Origin: a virus
Length of the DNA stretch: 22,974 nt
Strand: one strand, 5' to 3'
Virus record (IMG/VR): IMGVR_UViG_3300010883_000524
Coordinates: 1-22,974 of that record
Part shown: piece by piece, positions 6,406-14,593 of the stretch
How positions within the stretch are numbered: position 1 is the first letter of the stretch
How the letters are laid out: each line of letters begins with the position of its first letter
Program-made: the position numbers and the translations under genes
The notes under the pieces: generated by a model
The model's database searches: none
Told to the model about the DNA's origin: nothing
Seen by the model: only the letters and a program-made list of their open reading frames with translations

Positions 6406-9339
6406 ATGTCAGTAAAGAGATTCAAGTTTGTATCCCCCGGTATTTTTCTTAACGAGATCGACAACTCGTTTTTACCGGCGACACAGGACAAATCTGGACC
6501 GGTTATTATCGGTCGAACCCTACGCGGACCAGCAATGCGTCCGGTGAAAGTAGAGTCACAAGCAGAACTTGTGGAGATGTTCGGAGCCCCGGTCCCCGGC
6601 GGTCGCGCCAACGATGTTTGGCGAGAGGGTAACCTCCAATCGCCAATGTATGGAACATACGCAGCTATGTCCTATCTTAGAAACAACGGACCAGTTACTA
6701 TGGTTCGCCTGCTCGGTCACGAACACGAAGACCGAACCTCATCCGGAAAGTCGGGTTGGTATGCAGAAAAGGACGCTTGGGCTTTATGGGTTTTCCCGTC
6801 AGGCGGCATCAGCCCGAACCACGAGGTCAGTCTGGCTAACAGCCTCGCCGACCCCGGCTCAGTCACAGGCACTCTAGCGGCAATTTTTTATTCTGACACT
6901 GGAGCCCCGTCACTTAAGGGAAACTCTCGTCATAAAGTGCCGACAGCCATTCAAGGAACCAACGCTGCAATTCAATCTGTCGGCGACAATTATGAGTTCA
7001 AGATGGTGGTGCACTCAGATAACGCTGCCACAACCGAGGCACTCGTTACAACCTTCAACTTCGATAAGAGATCGAGCAAGTTTATTCGCAAAGTGTTTAA
7101 TACCAATCCGGCGCTCTTGAACAGCAACGTTATTGGTACAGGAAACAAGCAAGAATATTTCTTGGGTCAAACTTTTGAAAATAATATTGCCGAGTATTTT
7201 TCCGGTTCGCTGCTTAGCACGACTGGTAATGCAATGGGTATGGTAACTCGTTTAGCGCAGGGACACTCCAGTGGAACAAAGGTCGGAAGCGACTACCGTA
7301 CCGGTGGAGGCGCCGCGGCTGGCTCGTCCGGGTGGATTTTCTCTCAGGATTTGAGCGCAGATCACGCGAGTTTTGCACCGGCAATATCGGCTACTAGTAC
7401 TGTCACCGGTGGCGTAGCTCGCCTGTTTAAAATTCACGCGCTGAATAGTGGTGAATGGGAATCTGCCAATCTTAAGATATCCATCGCGGATATCAAATAT
7501 GCCCGAAACCCAGAGGAAGATCCATATGGGTCGTTCACGGTTCAGGTACGCGGAGTTGGAGATAACGATATTGGTCCGGATATTGTTGAACAGTTTACAA
7601 ACTGCAACCTTAATCCGAATTCAAGCAACTACGTTAAACGAAAAATTGGTGATCAGCTTTTGGCGTGGAGTGAATCCGACCGCCGCTACACCTTTCAGGG
7701 AGATTACGAAAACCAGTCTCGTTACATTCGAATTGAAACTGATGACGATTGTGATAGCGCCGCACTGGATCCACAGTGTTTACCGTTTGGGTTCTTTGGA
7801 CCCCCACGCTTGTCAACCATTATCTTTGACAACGATGCGACGTCAGAGTCTTCTACACTAGTTACGCAGTTTATCGACGGTAATAACACAGACCCTGATA
7901 GTCTCGCCTCTGCTGCCCATAAGGTTGATTTCTATAGTGGGCACCATGTGAAGCTTCAGTTTCCGAAGGTTCCAACACGTGCAACCTCTGAATCCGGATC
8001 GCTTTCAAATAGAAAGCAGGCATATTGGGGAGTTTATGATTTAGAACCCGGTAGTAACAAAATGGTGAATGCCTCTTGGGCGGATCTTATGTATCCACTT
8101 CCCGATGGGTTAGCACCGGGTGCAGCCAATAGCCTTGTAGAGGTATCACAGTTTGTGTTCTCGCTCGATGATGTGGGCTTGGTTGGTACTGGGAACGCCG
8201 ACGCCGCGTGGGCAGAAGGTAAGCGCGCCGCCAAGACATCTTGGAGTGCAAGCGGAAGCGACGGAAACGGCGCAAACGGTAGCTGGTCGGGTTCTCTCGA
8301 TCAGGGAATCGATAAGTTTACAATGCCTCTTTGGGGAGGATTTGATGGGTTAAATATTAAATCTTTAGATCCCTTCGCACCAGATATCGCCATGGCTGCT
8401 GCCTCGACCGACAAGGGCAACTACGCATATTATTCTATCCGAAAGGCAATGGATACTTGTGCAGACTCTGAAGTGGTAGAGATGAATGCAATGGTCGCAC
8501 CGGGCATTACAAATGATAACCTTAACGTGCACATGACAAACATTTGCGAAGCTCGTGGAGACGCTCTTGCGATTCTTGATATTGGTGGAGGCTATAAGCC
8601 CCGTGCCAACCGAGCCGCTGGTGCAGCATTTAGTACTTATGGAGGTACTGTTGACGCTACGCTTAGTCGAATCGAGGGACTTGGTATTAACTCTAGCTAT
8701 GCTTGTTGTTATTACCCTTGGGTTCAGGTTCAAGACCAAGCCAACGGCGCAAGCCTTTGGGCACCCCCATCGGTCGTCGCACTTGGTACGATGGCTAGCT
8801 CGGAAGCTAAATCCGAAGTATGGTTTGCCCCGGCTGGATTTACTCGTGGTGGCTTGACTGAGGGATCTGCTGGTATGCCAGTCACGTCAGTGCGTGATCG
8901 GCTGACCTCGAAAGACAGAGACAAGTTGTATGCAGCAAACGTCAATCCGATTGCTACATTCCCATCAGAGGGAATCGTAATCTTCGGTCAGAAGACTATG
9001 CAGGTAACGCCTTCGGCACTCGATAGAATTAATGTACGTCGATTGATGATTTATGTCAAGAAAGAAATTTCTAAGATGGCAGCAACGACACTCTTTGAGC
9101 CGAATATCCGTTCAACGTGGAATAACTTCTACACTCGTGCGGAACCGTTCTTGAGAAGTGTACAAATCGGTATGGGTCTTATGGACTTCAAGATTATCTT
9201 GGATGAGACTACAACGACACCAGAGTTGATTGACCGCAACATTATGTATGCGAAGATTTTACTTAAGCCGACTCGTGCAATCGAGTTCATTGCCATTGAT
9301 TTCGTGATCACTGATAGTGGAGCATCATTTGAAGATTAA
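6406..9339 (+). CDS. Tail sheath protein (T4 gp18-like)
   Basis: 977 residues. The N-terminus (FVSPGIFLNEIDNSFLPA, then GPVIIGRTLRGPAMRPVKV) is the usual sheath start, with the ELVEMFG segment and MSYLRNNGPVTMVRLLG (about 88-104). The C-terminal core runs from about residue 700 to the end and includes NVNPIATFPSEGIVIFGQKT (about 845-864), INVRRLMIYVKKEISK and WNNFYTRAEPFL, typical of contractile sheaths. The sheath surrounds the tube and contracts to drive it through the cell envelope. T4 gp18 has 659 residues; the extra 300 or so lie in the middle (about 110-640), the surface-exposed insertion domains. AAGGAG precedes the ATG. Tube gene follows, as in T4. Confidence 0.93.
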   Translation: MSVKRFKFVSPGIFLNEIDNSFLPATQDKSGPVIIGRTLRGPAMRPVKVESQAELVEMFGAPVPGGRANDVWREGNLQSPMYGTYAAMSYLRNNGPVTMVRLLGHEHEDRTSSGKSGWYAEKDAWALWVFPSGGISPNHEVSLANSLADPGSVTGTLAAIFYSDTGAPSLKGNSRHKVPTAIQGTNAAIQSVGDNYEFKMVVHSDNAATTEALVTTFNFDKRSSKFIRKVFNTNPALLNSNVIGTGNKQEYFLGQTFENNIAEYFSGSLLSTTGNAMGMVTRLAQGHSSGTKVGSDYRTGGGAAAGSSGWIFSQDLSADHASFAPAISATSTVTGGVARLFKIHALNSGEWESANLKISIADIKYARNPEEDPYGSFTVQVRGVGDNDIGPDIVEQFTNCNLNPNSSNYVKRKIGDQLLAWSESDRRYTFQGDYENQSRYIRIETDDDCDSAALDPQCLPFGFFGPPRLSTIIFDNDATSESSTLVTQFIDGNNTDPDSLASAAHKVDFYSGHHVKLQFPKVPTRATSESGSLSNRKQAYWGVYDLEPGSNKMVNASWADLMYPLPDGLAPGAANSLVEVSQFVFSLDDVGLVGTGNADAAWAEGKRAAKTSWSASGSDGNGANGSWSGSLDQGIDKFTMPLWGGFDGLNIKSLDPFAPDIAMAAASTDKGNYAYYSIRKAMDTCADSEVVEMNAMVAPGITNDNLNVHMTNICEARGDALAILDIGGGYKPRANRAAGAAFSTYGGTVDATLSRIEGLGINSSYACCYYPWVQVQDQANGASLWAPPSVVALGTMASSEAKSEVWFAPAGFTRGGLTEGSAGMPVTSVRDRLTSKDRDKLYAANVNPIATFPSEGIVIFGQKTMQVTPSALDRINVRRLMIYVKKEISKMAATTLFEPNIRSTWNNFYTRAEPFLRSVQIGMGLMDFKIILDETTTTPELIDRNIMYAKILLKPTRAIEFIAIDFVITDSGASFED

Positions 9340-9346
9340 TAAATGG

Positions 9347-9382
9347 GTAGGTTGGAGTGGGAGATATTTCACTCCAACCTAC
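9347..9382 (+). other. Perfect 13-bp hairpin between sheath and tube genes
   Basis: GTAGGTTGGAGTG (9347-9359) pairs exactly with CACTCCAACCTAC (9370-9382) around a 10-nt loop. It starts 8 bases after the sheath stop codon. The downstream sequence is TTATAATAAG, not a real U-run, so termination would be weak. It may be an attenuator or an RNA-stability/processing element that sets the ratio of sheath to tube message. Confidence 0.75.
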
Positions 9383-9425
9383 TTATAATAAGAAAACGAT
9401 TTTTTAATAATAGGAGAAATAAAAA

Positions 9426-9920
9426 ATGTTTTGGTCAAGCCCAAATAGTGAACCGAAAAGAGCATATCGCTGGACGATGGAATTCAATGGAATCCCCCAG
9501 TGGTTGTTGAAAAAAGTTACAAAGCCTAGTTTTGCAGTAACAGAAACTGCACACACCTATCTAAACCACAAGTTCTTCTACCCCGGTAGAGTTGAGTGGA
9601 ACACCATTAATATTACATTGGCGGATCCGGTTACCCCGGATGCATCAAAGACAATTATGGATATTATTGGACACGCGGGCTACCACGCCCCTACTGATTC
9701 GACCGACACTCAAACAATGTCAAAGTCGAAAGCAGTTGCAAACTTCGGAAATCCGTTGACGATTAATCAACTGGGTCCGGACAATCAGGTTGTAGAGCGC
9801 TGGGAACTATATAATCCTTGGATCAAGGATGTAAAGTTTGGAGAACTCGATTACGAATCTGACGATATGGTTGATATCGAGCTTGAAATTCGTTATGACT
9901 ACGCTAAAATTACAAAATAA
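9426..9920 (+). CDS. Tail tube protein (T4 gp19-like)
   Basis: 164 residues, almost the same as T4 gp19 (163). The overall pattern fits the tube beta-barrel: an N-terminal strand (YRWTMEFNGIPQWLLKKVTK), a central loop with HKFFYPGRVEWNTINITLAD, and a C-terminal block NPWIKDVKFGELDYESDDMV followed by an IELEIRYDYA strand, equal to T4 'GLWPTNVGELQLDWDSNNEI...LALDYWE'. It polymerises inside the sheath to form the DNA channel. Position directly after the sheath matches T4 18-19. AGGAG precedes the ATG. The hairpin at 9347-9382 separates it from the sheath. Confidence 0.88.
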   Translation: MFWSSPNSEPKRAYRWTMEFNGIPQWLLKKVTKPSFAVTETAHTYLNHKFFYPGRVEWNTINITLADPVTPDASKTIMDIIGHAGYHAPTDSTDTQTMSKSKAVANFGNPLTINQLGPDNQVVERWELYNPWIKDVKFGELDYESDDMVDIELEIRYDYAKITK

Positions 9921-9949
9921 GACTTAACAATCTTTATAAAATCTTCTAT

Positions 9950-9957
9950 TATAAATA
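9950..9957 (+). promoter_or_regulatory. T4-type late promoter box TATAAATA
   Basis: An exact TATAAATA, the consensus -10 element of T4 late promoters (recognised with gp55/gp33), lies in the gap between tube and gp26-like genes, 26 bp before the ATG at 9984. It is the only exact copy noticed in an intergenic gap on the + strand; the other gaps carry CTATTTAT(T/A). Confidence 0.5.
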
Positions 9958-9983
9958 TACAATGACAATCGACGAGGTGATTA

Positions 9984-10844
9984 ATGTCAACTAGAAACAA
10001 TGAGGAACGCTCTGGCGCACGGGCAGCGGCAGACGCTCCTCCCTCTCAAATGGTCTCTTCACAACAGACAGAAACCAATACTTTAGATTTCTCCACTCCA
10101 ACTGAATTCGTAGACCTACCGTCACAGGGAAAATTTTATCCAAGTGATCATCCTTTGCACGGCAAGGACAGCTTGGAAATCCGGTATATGACCGCCAAAG
10201 ACGAAGATATTTTGACGTCAAAGTCTCTTCTTAAAAAGGGTTTGGCAATTGACAGGCTGCTGCAAAATATCATTGTTGATAAGACAGTCAGGATATCAGA
10301 CCTTTTAATCGGAGACAAGAATGCTCTGGTTGTTGCAGCTAGAGTCACAGGGTACGGGGCAGATTATGTAACAAAGGTGACTTGCCCGTCGTGCTTGGAT
10401 TTGCAAGACCACCAGTTTAATCTTGAGGACCATATATTAACTGACGGTGGGATAACGAGTGGCGCCACAGCGACAGATAATGGCATCTGGGAGGTTGTAT
10501 GCCCCAAGAGCAACGTTGCAGTGGGGTTGCGCCTCTTGACAGGAAGGGATGAAAAGCTGCTGATGCAGACCGAGCAATTGCGAAAGAAGCAAAACTTGCC
10601 CGAGTCTCAAGCTACATCGAATCTAAGGCTTATAATCGCGTCTGTCAATGGCAGCGCAGAAGCAGCTACAATTACAAAGTTTATTAATGTTATGCCAGCG
10701 CAAGACGCAAGGTTTGTTCGCAAGGCGTATGACGATTTGATGCCAAACATTGATTTGACTCAACATTTCGAATGTCAAAGTTGTGGTTTTGACATGGATA
10801 TGGAGGTTCCGTTCACAACGGACTTTTTTTGGCCTAAGCAGTGA
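9984..10844 (+). CDS. Baseplate assembly protein, T4 gp26-like (T4_baseplate family)
   Basis: 286 residues. Conserved core: VDLPSQGKFYPSDHPLHGKD (about 43-62), EIRYMTAKDEDILTSKSLLK (65-84), AIDRLLQNIIVDKTVRISDL (88-107) and IGDKNALVVAARVTGYG (109-125). This is the pattern of the T4 baseplate hub/assembly family to which gp26 belongs. Two CxxC pairs, C134/C137 and C264/C267, could bind zinc. The N-terminal 40 residues are disordered and polar. GAGG precedes the ATG, and a TATAAATA box lies upstream. The C-terminus DFFWPKQ-stop is reached through a run of seven T, where ribosomes may shift into the next frame (see 10824-10830). Confidence 0.8.
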   Translation: MSTRNNEERSGARAAADAPPSQMVSSQQTETNTLDFSTPTEFVDLPSQGKFYPSDHPLHGKDSLEIRYMTAKDEDILTSKSLLKKGLAIDRLLQNIIVDKTVRISDLLIGDKNALVVAARVTGYGADYVTKVTCPSCLDLQDHQFNLEDHILTDGGITSGATATDNGIWEVVCPKSNVAVGLRLLTGRDEKLLMQTEQLRKKQNLPESQATSNLRLIIASVNGSAEAATITKFINVMPAQDARFVRKAYDDLMPNIDLTQHFECQSCGFDMDMEVPFTTDFFWPKQ

Positions 10845-11037
10845 ATATATTGAAAGTGTGTATGAACAAATCTTTTTGTTAAAACATCACGGAGGCTGGA
10901 GCTTTATTGAAGCCTATAGCCTCCCGATTGGACTTCGACACTGGTTTGTTAAAAGATTGACCAAGCAGTTCGAGAGAGAAAAAGCAGATATGGACGCTGC
11001 GAAGTCCAAGTCTAAATCGTCTTCACGACGAGGATAA
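10783..11037 (+). CDS. Frameshift extension of the gp26-like protein (baseplate/tail assembly)
   Basis: The frame is open from a GTG at 10783, but 10783-10830 only shadows the end of the gp26-like gene. The meaningful part starts at 10831 and gives 68 residues: GLSSEYIESVYEQIFLLKHH, then GGWSFIEAYSLPIGLRHWFV, a helix, and a Lys/Ser-rich tail. The WSF-EAY-LP-GLR pattern looks like small proteins that follow gp26 in T4-like phages. No ribosome site precedes GTG 10783 or the later GTG 10858 and ATT 10849. The frame is +1 relative to gp26, and the T-run 10824-10830 joins the two as ...DFF-GLSS. A fusion of about 350 residues is therefore likely, comparable to the G/GT tail assembly chaperones. 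A terminator follows. Independent initiation is possible but less likely. Confidence 0.6.
   Translation: MVLTWIWRFRSQRTFFGLSSEYIESVYEQIFLLKHHGGWSFIEAYSLPIGLRHWFVKRLTKQFEREKADMDAAKSKSKSSSRRG
10824..10830 (+). other. Candidate ribosomal frameshift site (T7 run)
   Basis: In the gp26-like frame the codons are GAC TTT TTT TGG CCT AAG CAG TGA. Skipping one T (+1), or slipping back two, places the ribosome in GGC CTA AGC, the frame of the conserved downstream protein. The seven T occur 12 bases before the TGA. This is inferred from the lack of a start signal for the downstream frame and from conservation of sequence starting exactly at this point. Confidence 0.55.
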
Positions 11038-11050
11038 TACTTTCTTTACC

Positions 11051-11076
11051 AAGGGCGCCATAAGGCGCCCTTTTTT
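11051..11076 (+). terminator. Intrinsic terminator
   Basis: AAGGGCGCC (11051-11059) pairs with GGCGCCCTT (11064-11072), with an ATAA tetraloop and the T-run 11071-11076. It lies 14 bp after the stop at 11037 and closes the gp26-like unit. Confidence 0.95.
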
Positions 11077-11089
11077 CTTTATAAACACA

Positions 11090-11098
11090 CTATTTATT
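11090..11098 (+). promoter_or_regulatory. Candidate phage late-promoter box CTATTTATT (copy 4)
   Basis: ACTATTTATT (11089-11098) directly follows a terminator and lies 30 bp before the ATG at 11128. The terminator-then-motif arrangement is the same as at 89-144. It would start the long tape-measure/baseplate transcript. Confidence 0.55.
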
Positions 11099-11127
11099 AT
11101 GACTTATTATATTTTGGAGGGAGAGAA

Positions 11128-11466
11128 ATGGAAGCAGGGAAGGATGAGCTAGCACCGATTATCATAGACTTAGCCGCGGCTAAAAGTGGTGATATTGAAG
11201 AAGGCTTTGGTATATTTCAAATGGGCGCCGGGATCAAAGAAATGTTGAAGGCGATGTTCGGAGGCTCAGCAATCCCTGTTTCAGTTAGAGGCTCGCGAGA
11301 TGACGTAAAGTCATTCGCCAAGACTCTGGGTAAGGAAAAAAGATATGCAGCCGCATATCAAAAATACGGCTTGAATGATCCTCGCACATTTAAAAATAAG
11401 TTCAAGCTCAACAAGTCTATTAAAGACTTTAATAAAAAGACTGGTCTCAAGTGGCCATTTAAGTAA
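11128..11466 (+). CDS. Small conserved phage protein upstream of the tape measure, function unknown
   Basis: 112 residues. An N-terminal acidic/hydrophobic part is followed by VSVRGSRDDVKSFAKTLGKE (about 51-70), KYGLNDPRTFKNK and a C-terminus KTGLKWPFK, which I associate with small proteins next to tape measure genes in marine T4-like phages, without a known role. It is basic in its second half, with no membrane segment. It has a strong ribosome site (GGAGG, 8 bp) and its own promoter-like motif, and the tape measure starts 17 bp after it. A tail-assembly or chaperone role is possible by position. It is not a usual-size tail lysozyme. Confidence 0.7.
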   Translation: MEAGKDELAPIIIDLAAAKSGDIEEGFGIFQMGAGIKEMLKAMFGGSAIPVSVRGSRDDVKSFAKTLGKEKRYAAAYQKYGLNDPRTFKNKFKLNKSIKDFNKKTGLKWPFK

Positions 11467-11483
11467 AATGAGGGTCCGGATGA

Positions 11484-14400
11484 ATGGCTGAAAAAACCGT
11501 ACAACAGCTTGAGGCAGAGGGAGCCCAGTTAGCTAAAAACAAACAGCAACTGGGCGAGATCAATTCTGCGGAAGAAGCTCGCAGGACGATTCAGGGTCAT
11601 ATCATTGACTCGCAAAAAGAACAATTATCAACCCTCCAGCGAATTAAACAAGATTACGCCGGATATCATTCAGAGCTTTCAGACTCCGTAATTGTAGCCG
11701 AGCAGCAACTGACGAAGCTTAAAGAGCAGGGGACCGCCTCCGCGGACCTTATAAAGCAGGCTGAAGAGCAGGTTCTGCTATCTAAGGAAAATCTAGACTA
11801 TGCTATAGCCAATAAGGATGTTACGGAAGAGCACCTTGATTCATTGGGCGAAGAACTTAGTGTACGCCAACGAATCAATGGCGCTATGGACGAGGCTGCT
11901 GATAAGTCCGATCGCGCTAATGACAGCATATCAAATTCATTGACGATGCTAACAAATGTTAGTGCTAATTGGGAAGACACCGGCGCCGGCGCTTTTGCTG
12001 CCACTGCGGCAACAGAGGGCTTCGGGGCTGCGATTGGAAAGGTTGCCGTTGAGTCTAAAAAATTATTATCAACGGCGAACATTCTTGGCTCTGGGCTCCT
12101 GCAAATCGGTGTCAACTTGATGCAAATGGTGTTTGCTTTGGATGGCGCACGTGCGGAGTTTAACCGCACCACCGGTGCAGCAGGAAAATACGATGAAGTA
12201 ATCTCGCGCAACTATGAGACGACGCTGGCAATGGGTGGTTCTATAGAACAGCAGAATGCATCCCTCCAGAGCCTGCGTAACAACCTTACCTCCTTTAGTA
12301 AGCTGGGCGCAGAGGCAACCGACGAAACTGTAAACTTGGTAACAGCAATGCAGTTGTTGGGCGCAAGCACGGACGACTCAGTGAAGACATTAGAATTCGC
12401 TCAAACCGTAATGGGAAAAACAGGAAAAGAATCTCAACAATTTGGGGCAGATCTCAAGGGTTTCGCAGACAAATTTGATATGGACTTTAATGTTGTAATG
12501 GGCAACTTTGCACAACATATGGATACTTTTGCAGCCGAAGGCGAGAATGCTGGAAAAGAGTTTATGAGAATGCAAGCCATAGCAAAGAAGACAGGAATTG
12601 AGCTTGGTAATCTCATAGAACTAACAGAACAATATGACACCATTTCCGGAGCAGCCGCTGCCACGGCGAAGCTGAATGCTGCTCTAGGGGGCGCTTACCT
12701 TAGCTCAAACGATATGATGAACAAATCTCTTTCTGAGAGAATGATCGCTATTCGTGGAGCAATCGATGCGTCCGGAAAAGATTTTAAATCTATGACCCGC
12801 GCCGAGAGACAATATTATACCAACGCTCTGGGACTTAAAAGTGTGACGGCTGCAACAAAACTCTTCGGGGATATGTCAGCCGAAGAAATGGCAAGGGTCG
12901 CCAAAGAAGCTGAAGACGCCGGTATGAGTATCGAGGAGATGATGAATCAGACTGAGCACGGTATGACAGCAGGTCAAAAATTTAGCGCTGTGTTGGCATC
13001 TTTAGCAGATATAGCTGCGCCAATTGCGACTCTGTTTAATGGGATTGCGACGGCATTTCTTGCGATTAGGAATTCTCTCGGCGGCGGGCTTGTCGGCACA
13101 GTTGCAGCCTTGGGCGCAGCATTTCTTGCACTTCGTATGGTGCCCAAACTGCTCGGACACATCTCCACCGCTGGAAGTGGAATGGCTGCAAAGTTTGCCA
13201 CAGCCATGCCGAAGACGAGTAAAGCAATGGGGAGTATATTTGGGAAGGGTCCAGCCGGCGACCCAAAAAAGAAAGGCAAGGCTATTTCTACGTCGATTCG
13301 GCAGATAGGTAAAGCGGCGCAAGATACTTGGCGCGGACTGCTTGCGCTCGGTCTCACATTTATTTTAATATCGGTTGCTGTCTTTATCGCAGCTAAGGGC
13401 GTCGCAGAATTGGTAAGGTCTTTTGAAGGCTTCTCAGCCACCCAGATTTTAGCAATTTCTGTTGCAATTGGAGTCTTTGGTTTAATGATGGTTAAACTTT
13501 TGACCGTGTTGGCTGGTGTTGCAACCGCCGCACCTGCCGTAGCCACGGGCTTGGTACCTTTAGGGTTTGCGATGCTCCTTATTGGCGGGGCAGTTGCCCT
13601 CGCCGCTTGGGGAATGGGGTTTCTGGTAAAAGCTTTTAAGAGTATACTGGGAAAGTTGGGAGACTTTGGTACCTTTGTTGGGTTGATGGTGACACTGGCA
13701 GTCGCATCCGTTGGCGTCGGTGCCGGCGGGCTTCTCGCTATGGGTGGCTTGATTGCCATGTCTCTCGGTCTCCTCGCCTTGGCATTTTCATTGTTTTTCA
13801 TATCAACAGACGATCTAACTGCCCTTGGAAATATGATGCAAGGCTTAGGTAAGGTTGCTGAGCACGCTGGCACAGGAATGGGCTCTGCGGTACCTCAGGT
13901 TAAATCATTAATGCACACGCTCTTGGGTCTTGGTATGTGGATTCGAATGTTCAAACTGGAAGATTCCTTGAGATCAATGGGAGATGGGTTTTGGATGATG
14001 GGCTTTGGCGCGGAACGCGCAGTCACAACCCTCCCTTTGTTGGCGTCTCCATTACAAATGATCGCCGAGGCGACTGGTAAGTGGGCAGATAACTTGGGCA
14101 GGCTTATGGGGCAATTGCCGATGTTCGTGATGCTTATGGGCGGTCTCGCATTGGCACTTATGGGTATCGGTTGGGCTTGGTTTGGAATATTGGCTGTGAC
14201 CGGCTTAGCCTATGGTTTAGCTGAGTCCCTGTCGGCACTTCCTGAGTCCAAAGCGGGAACATTCACGAGAATGATAGAGACCCTAGAAGATGCAACTCCT
14301 GCGATGCAGCAGATAACCCCGGCAGTTGTCGATAACGTGACAGGTCTGGTTGAGCAGGCACACGCATATCAGAGCGCCGTGAGTTATGGCGGCATTTTTG

Positions 14401-14570
14401 ATGGTTTCGCGGATATGCTGGGCTTAGCTTCTTCTACTTCGAAACGCGGAGGCGGTGGTGGTGGAGACACTGCGCCTACGACCGTTATTTTGGAGTTGGA
14501 CCACAAGGAGCTAGGTCGGGTTGTCGACAAGTTGGTATCGAAAAAACATCGAGTATCGGTAAGCGAATAA
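11484..14570 (+). CDS. Tail tape measure protein
   Basis: 1028 residues. Residues 1-145 are a Gln/Glu/Lys-rich coiled coil. 195-220 is hydrophobic, 230-500 mostly helical and soluble, and about 505-560, 617-640, 653-712, 726-772 and 878-912 are strongly hydrophobic Gly/Ala-rich stretches like membrane-inserting segments. A Gly-rich linker (988-994) precedes a short final domain, TTVILELDHKELGRVVDKLV. This layout is typical of tape measures, which fill the tube, set tail length and help DNA cross the inner membrane. At the usual ~1.5 Å per residue the tail would be about 150 nm. T4 gp29 is shorter (590 aa). The long antisense open frames over it are composition shadows. Start: ATG 11484 with GAGG 10 bp upstream. 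Confidence 0.85.
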   Translation: MAEKTVQQLEAEGAQLAKNKQQLGEINSAEEARRTIQGHIIDSQKEQLSTLQRIKQDYAGYHSELSDSVIVAEQQLTKLKEQGTASADLIKQAEEQVLLSKENLDYAIANKDVTEEHLDSLGEELSVRQRINGAMDEAADKSDRANDSISNSLTMLTNVSANWEDTGAGAFAATAATEGFGAAIGKVAVESKKLLSTANILGSGLLQIGVNLMQMVFALDGARAEFNRTTGAAGKYDEVISRNYETTLAMGGSIEQQNASLQSLRNNLTSFSKLGAEATDETVNLVTAMQLLGASTDDSVKTLEFAQTVMGKTGKESQQFGADLKGFADKFDMDFNVVMGNFAQHMDTFAAEGENAGKEFMRMQAIAKKTGIELGNLIELTEQYDTISGAAAATAKLNAALGGAYLSSNDMMNKSLSERMIAIRGAIDASGKDFKSMTRAERQYYTNALGLKSVTAATKLFGDMSAEEMARVAKEAEDAGMSIEEMMNQTEHGMTAGQKFSAVLASLADIAAPIATLFNGIATAFLAIRNSLGGGLVGTVAALGAAFLALRMVPKLLGHISTAGSGMAAKFATAMPKTSKAMGSIFGKGPAGDPKKKGKAISTSIRQIGKAAQDTWRGLLALGLTFILISVAVFIAAKGVAELVRSFEGFSATQILAISVAIGVFGLMMVKLLTVLAGVATAAPAVATGLVPLGFAMLLIGGAVALAAWGMGFLVKAFKSILGKLGDFGTFVGLMVTLAVASVGVGAGGLLAMGGLIAMSLGLLALAFSLFFISTDDLTALGNMMQGLGKVAEHAGTGMGSAVPQVKSLMHTLLGLGMWIRMFKLEDSLRSMGDGFWMMGFGAERAVTTLPLLASPLQMIAEATGKWADNLGRLMGQLPMFVMLMGGLALALMGIGWAWFGILAVTGLAYGLAESLSALPESKAGTFTRMIETLEDATPAMQQITPAVVDNVTGLVEQAHAYQSAVSYGGIFDGFADMLGLASSTSKRGGGGGGDTAPTTVILELDHKELGRVVDKLVSKKHRVSVSE

Positions 14571-14593
14571 TAAGTTAACGGAGCGGAAATAGA

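Noticed and set aside
12974-13873. 299-residue open frame on the minus strand
   Set aside because: It lies entirely antisense to the Gly/Ala-rich hydrophobic part of the tape measure. Its Pro/Ala/Lys-rich composition is what the complement of such codons gives; there is no ribosome site or promoter.
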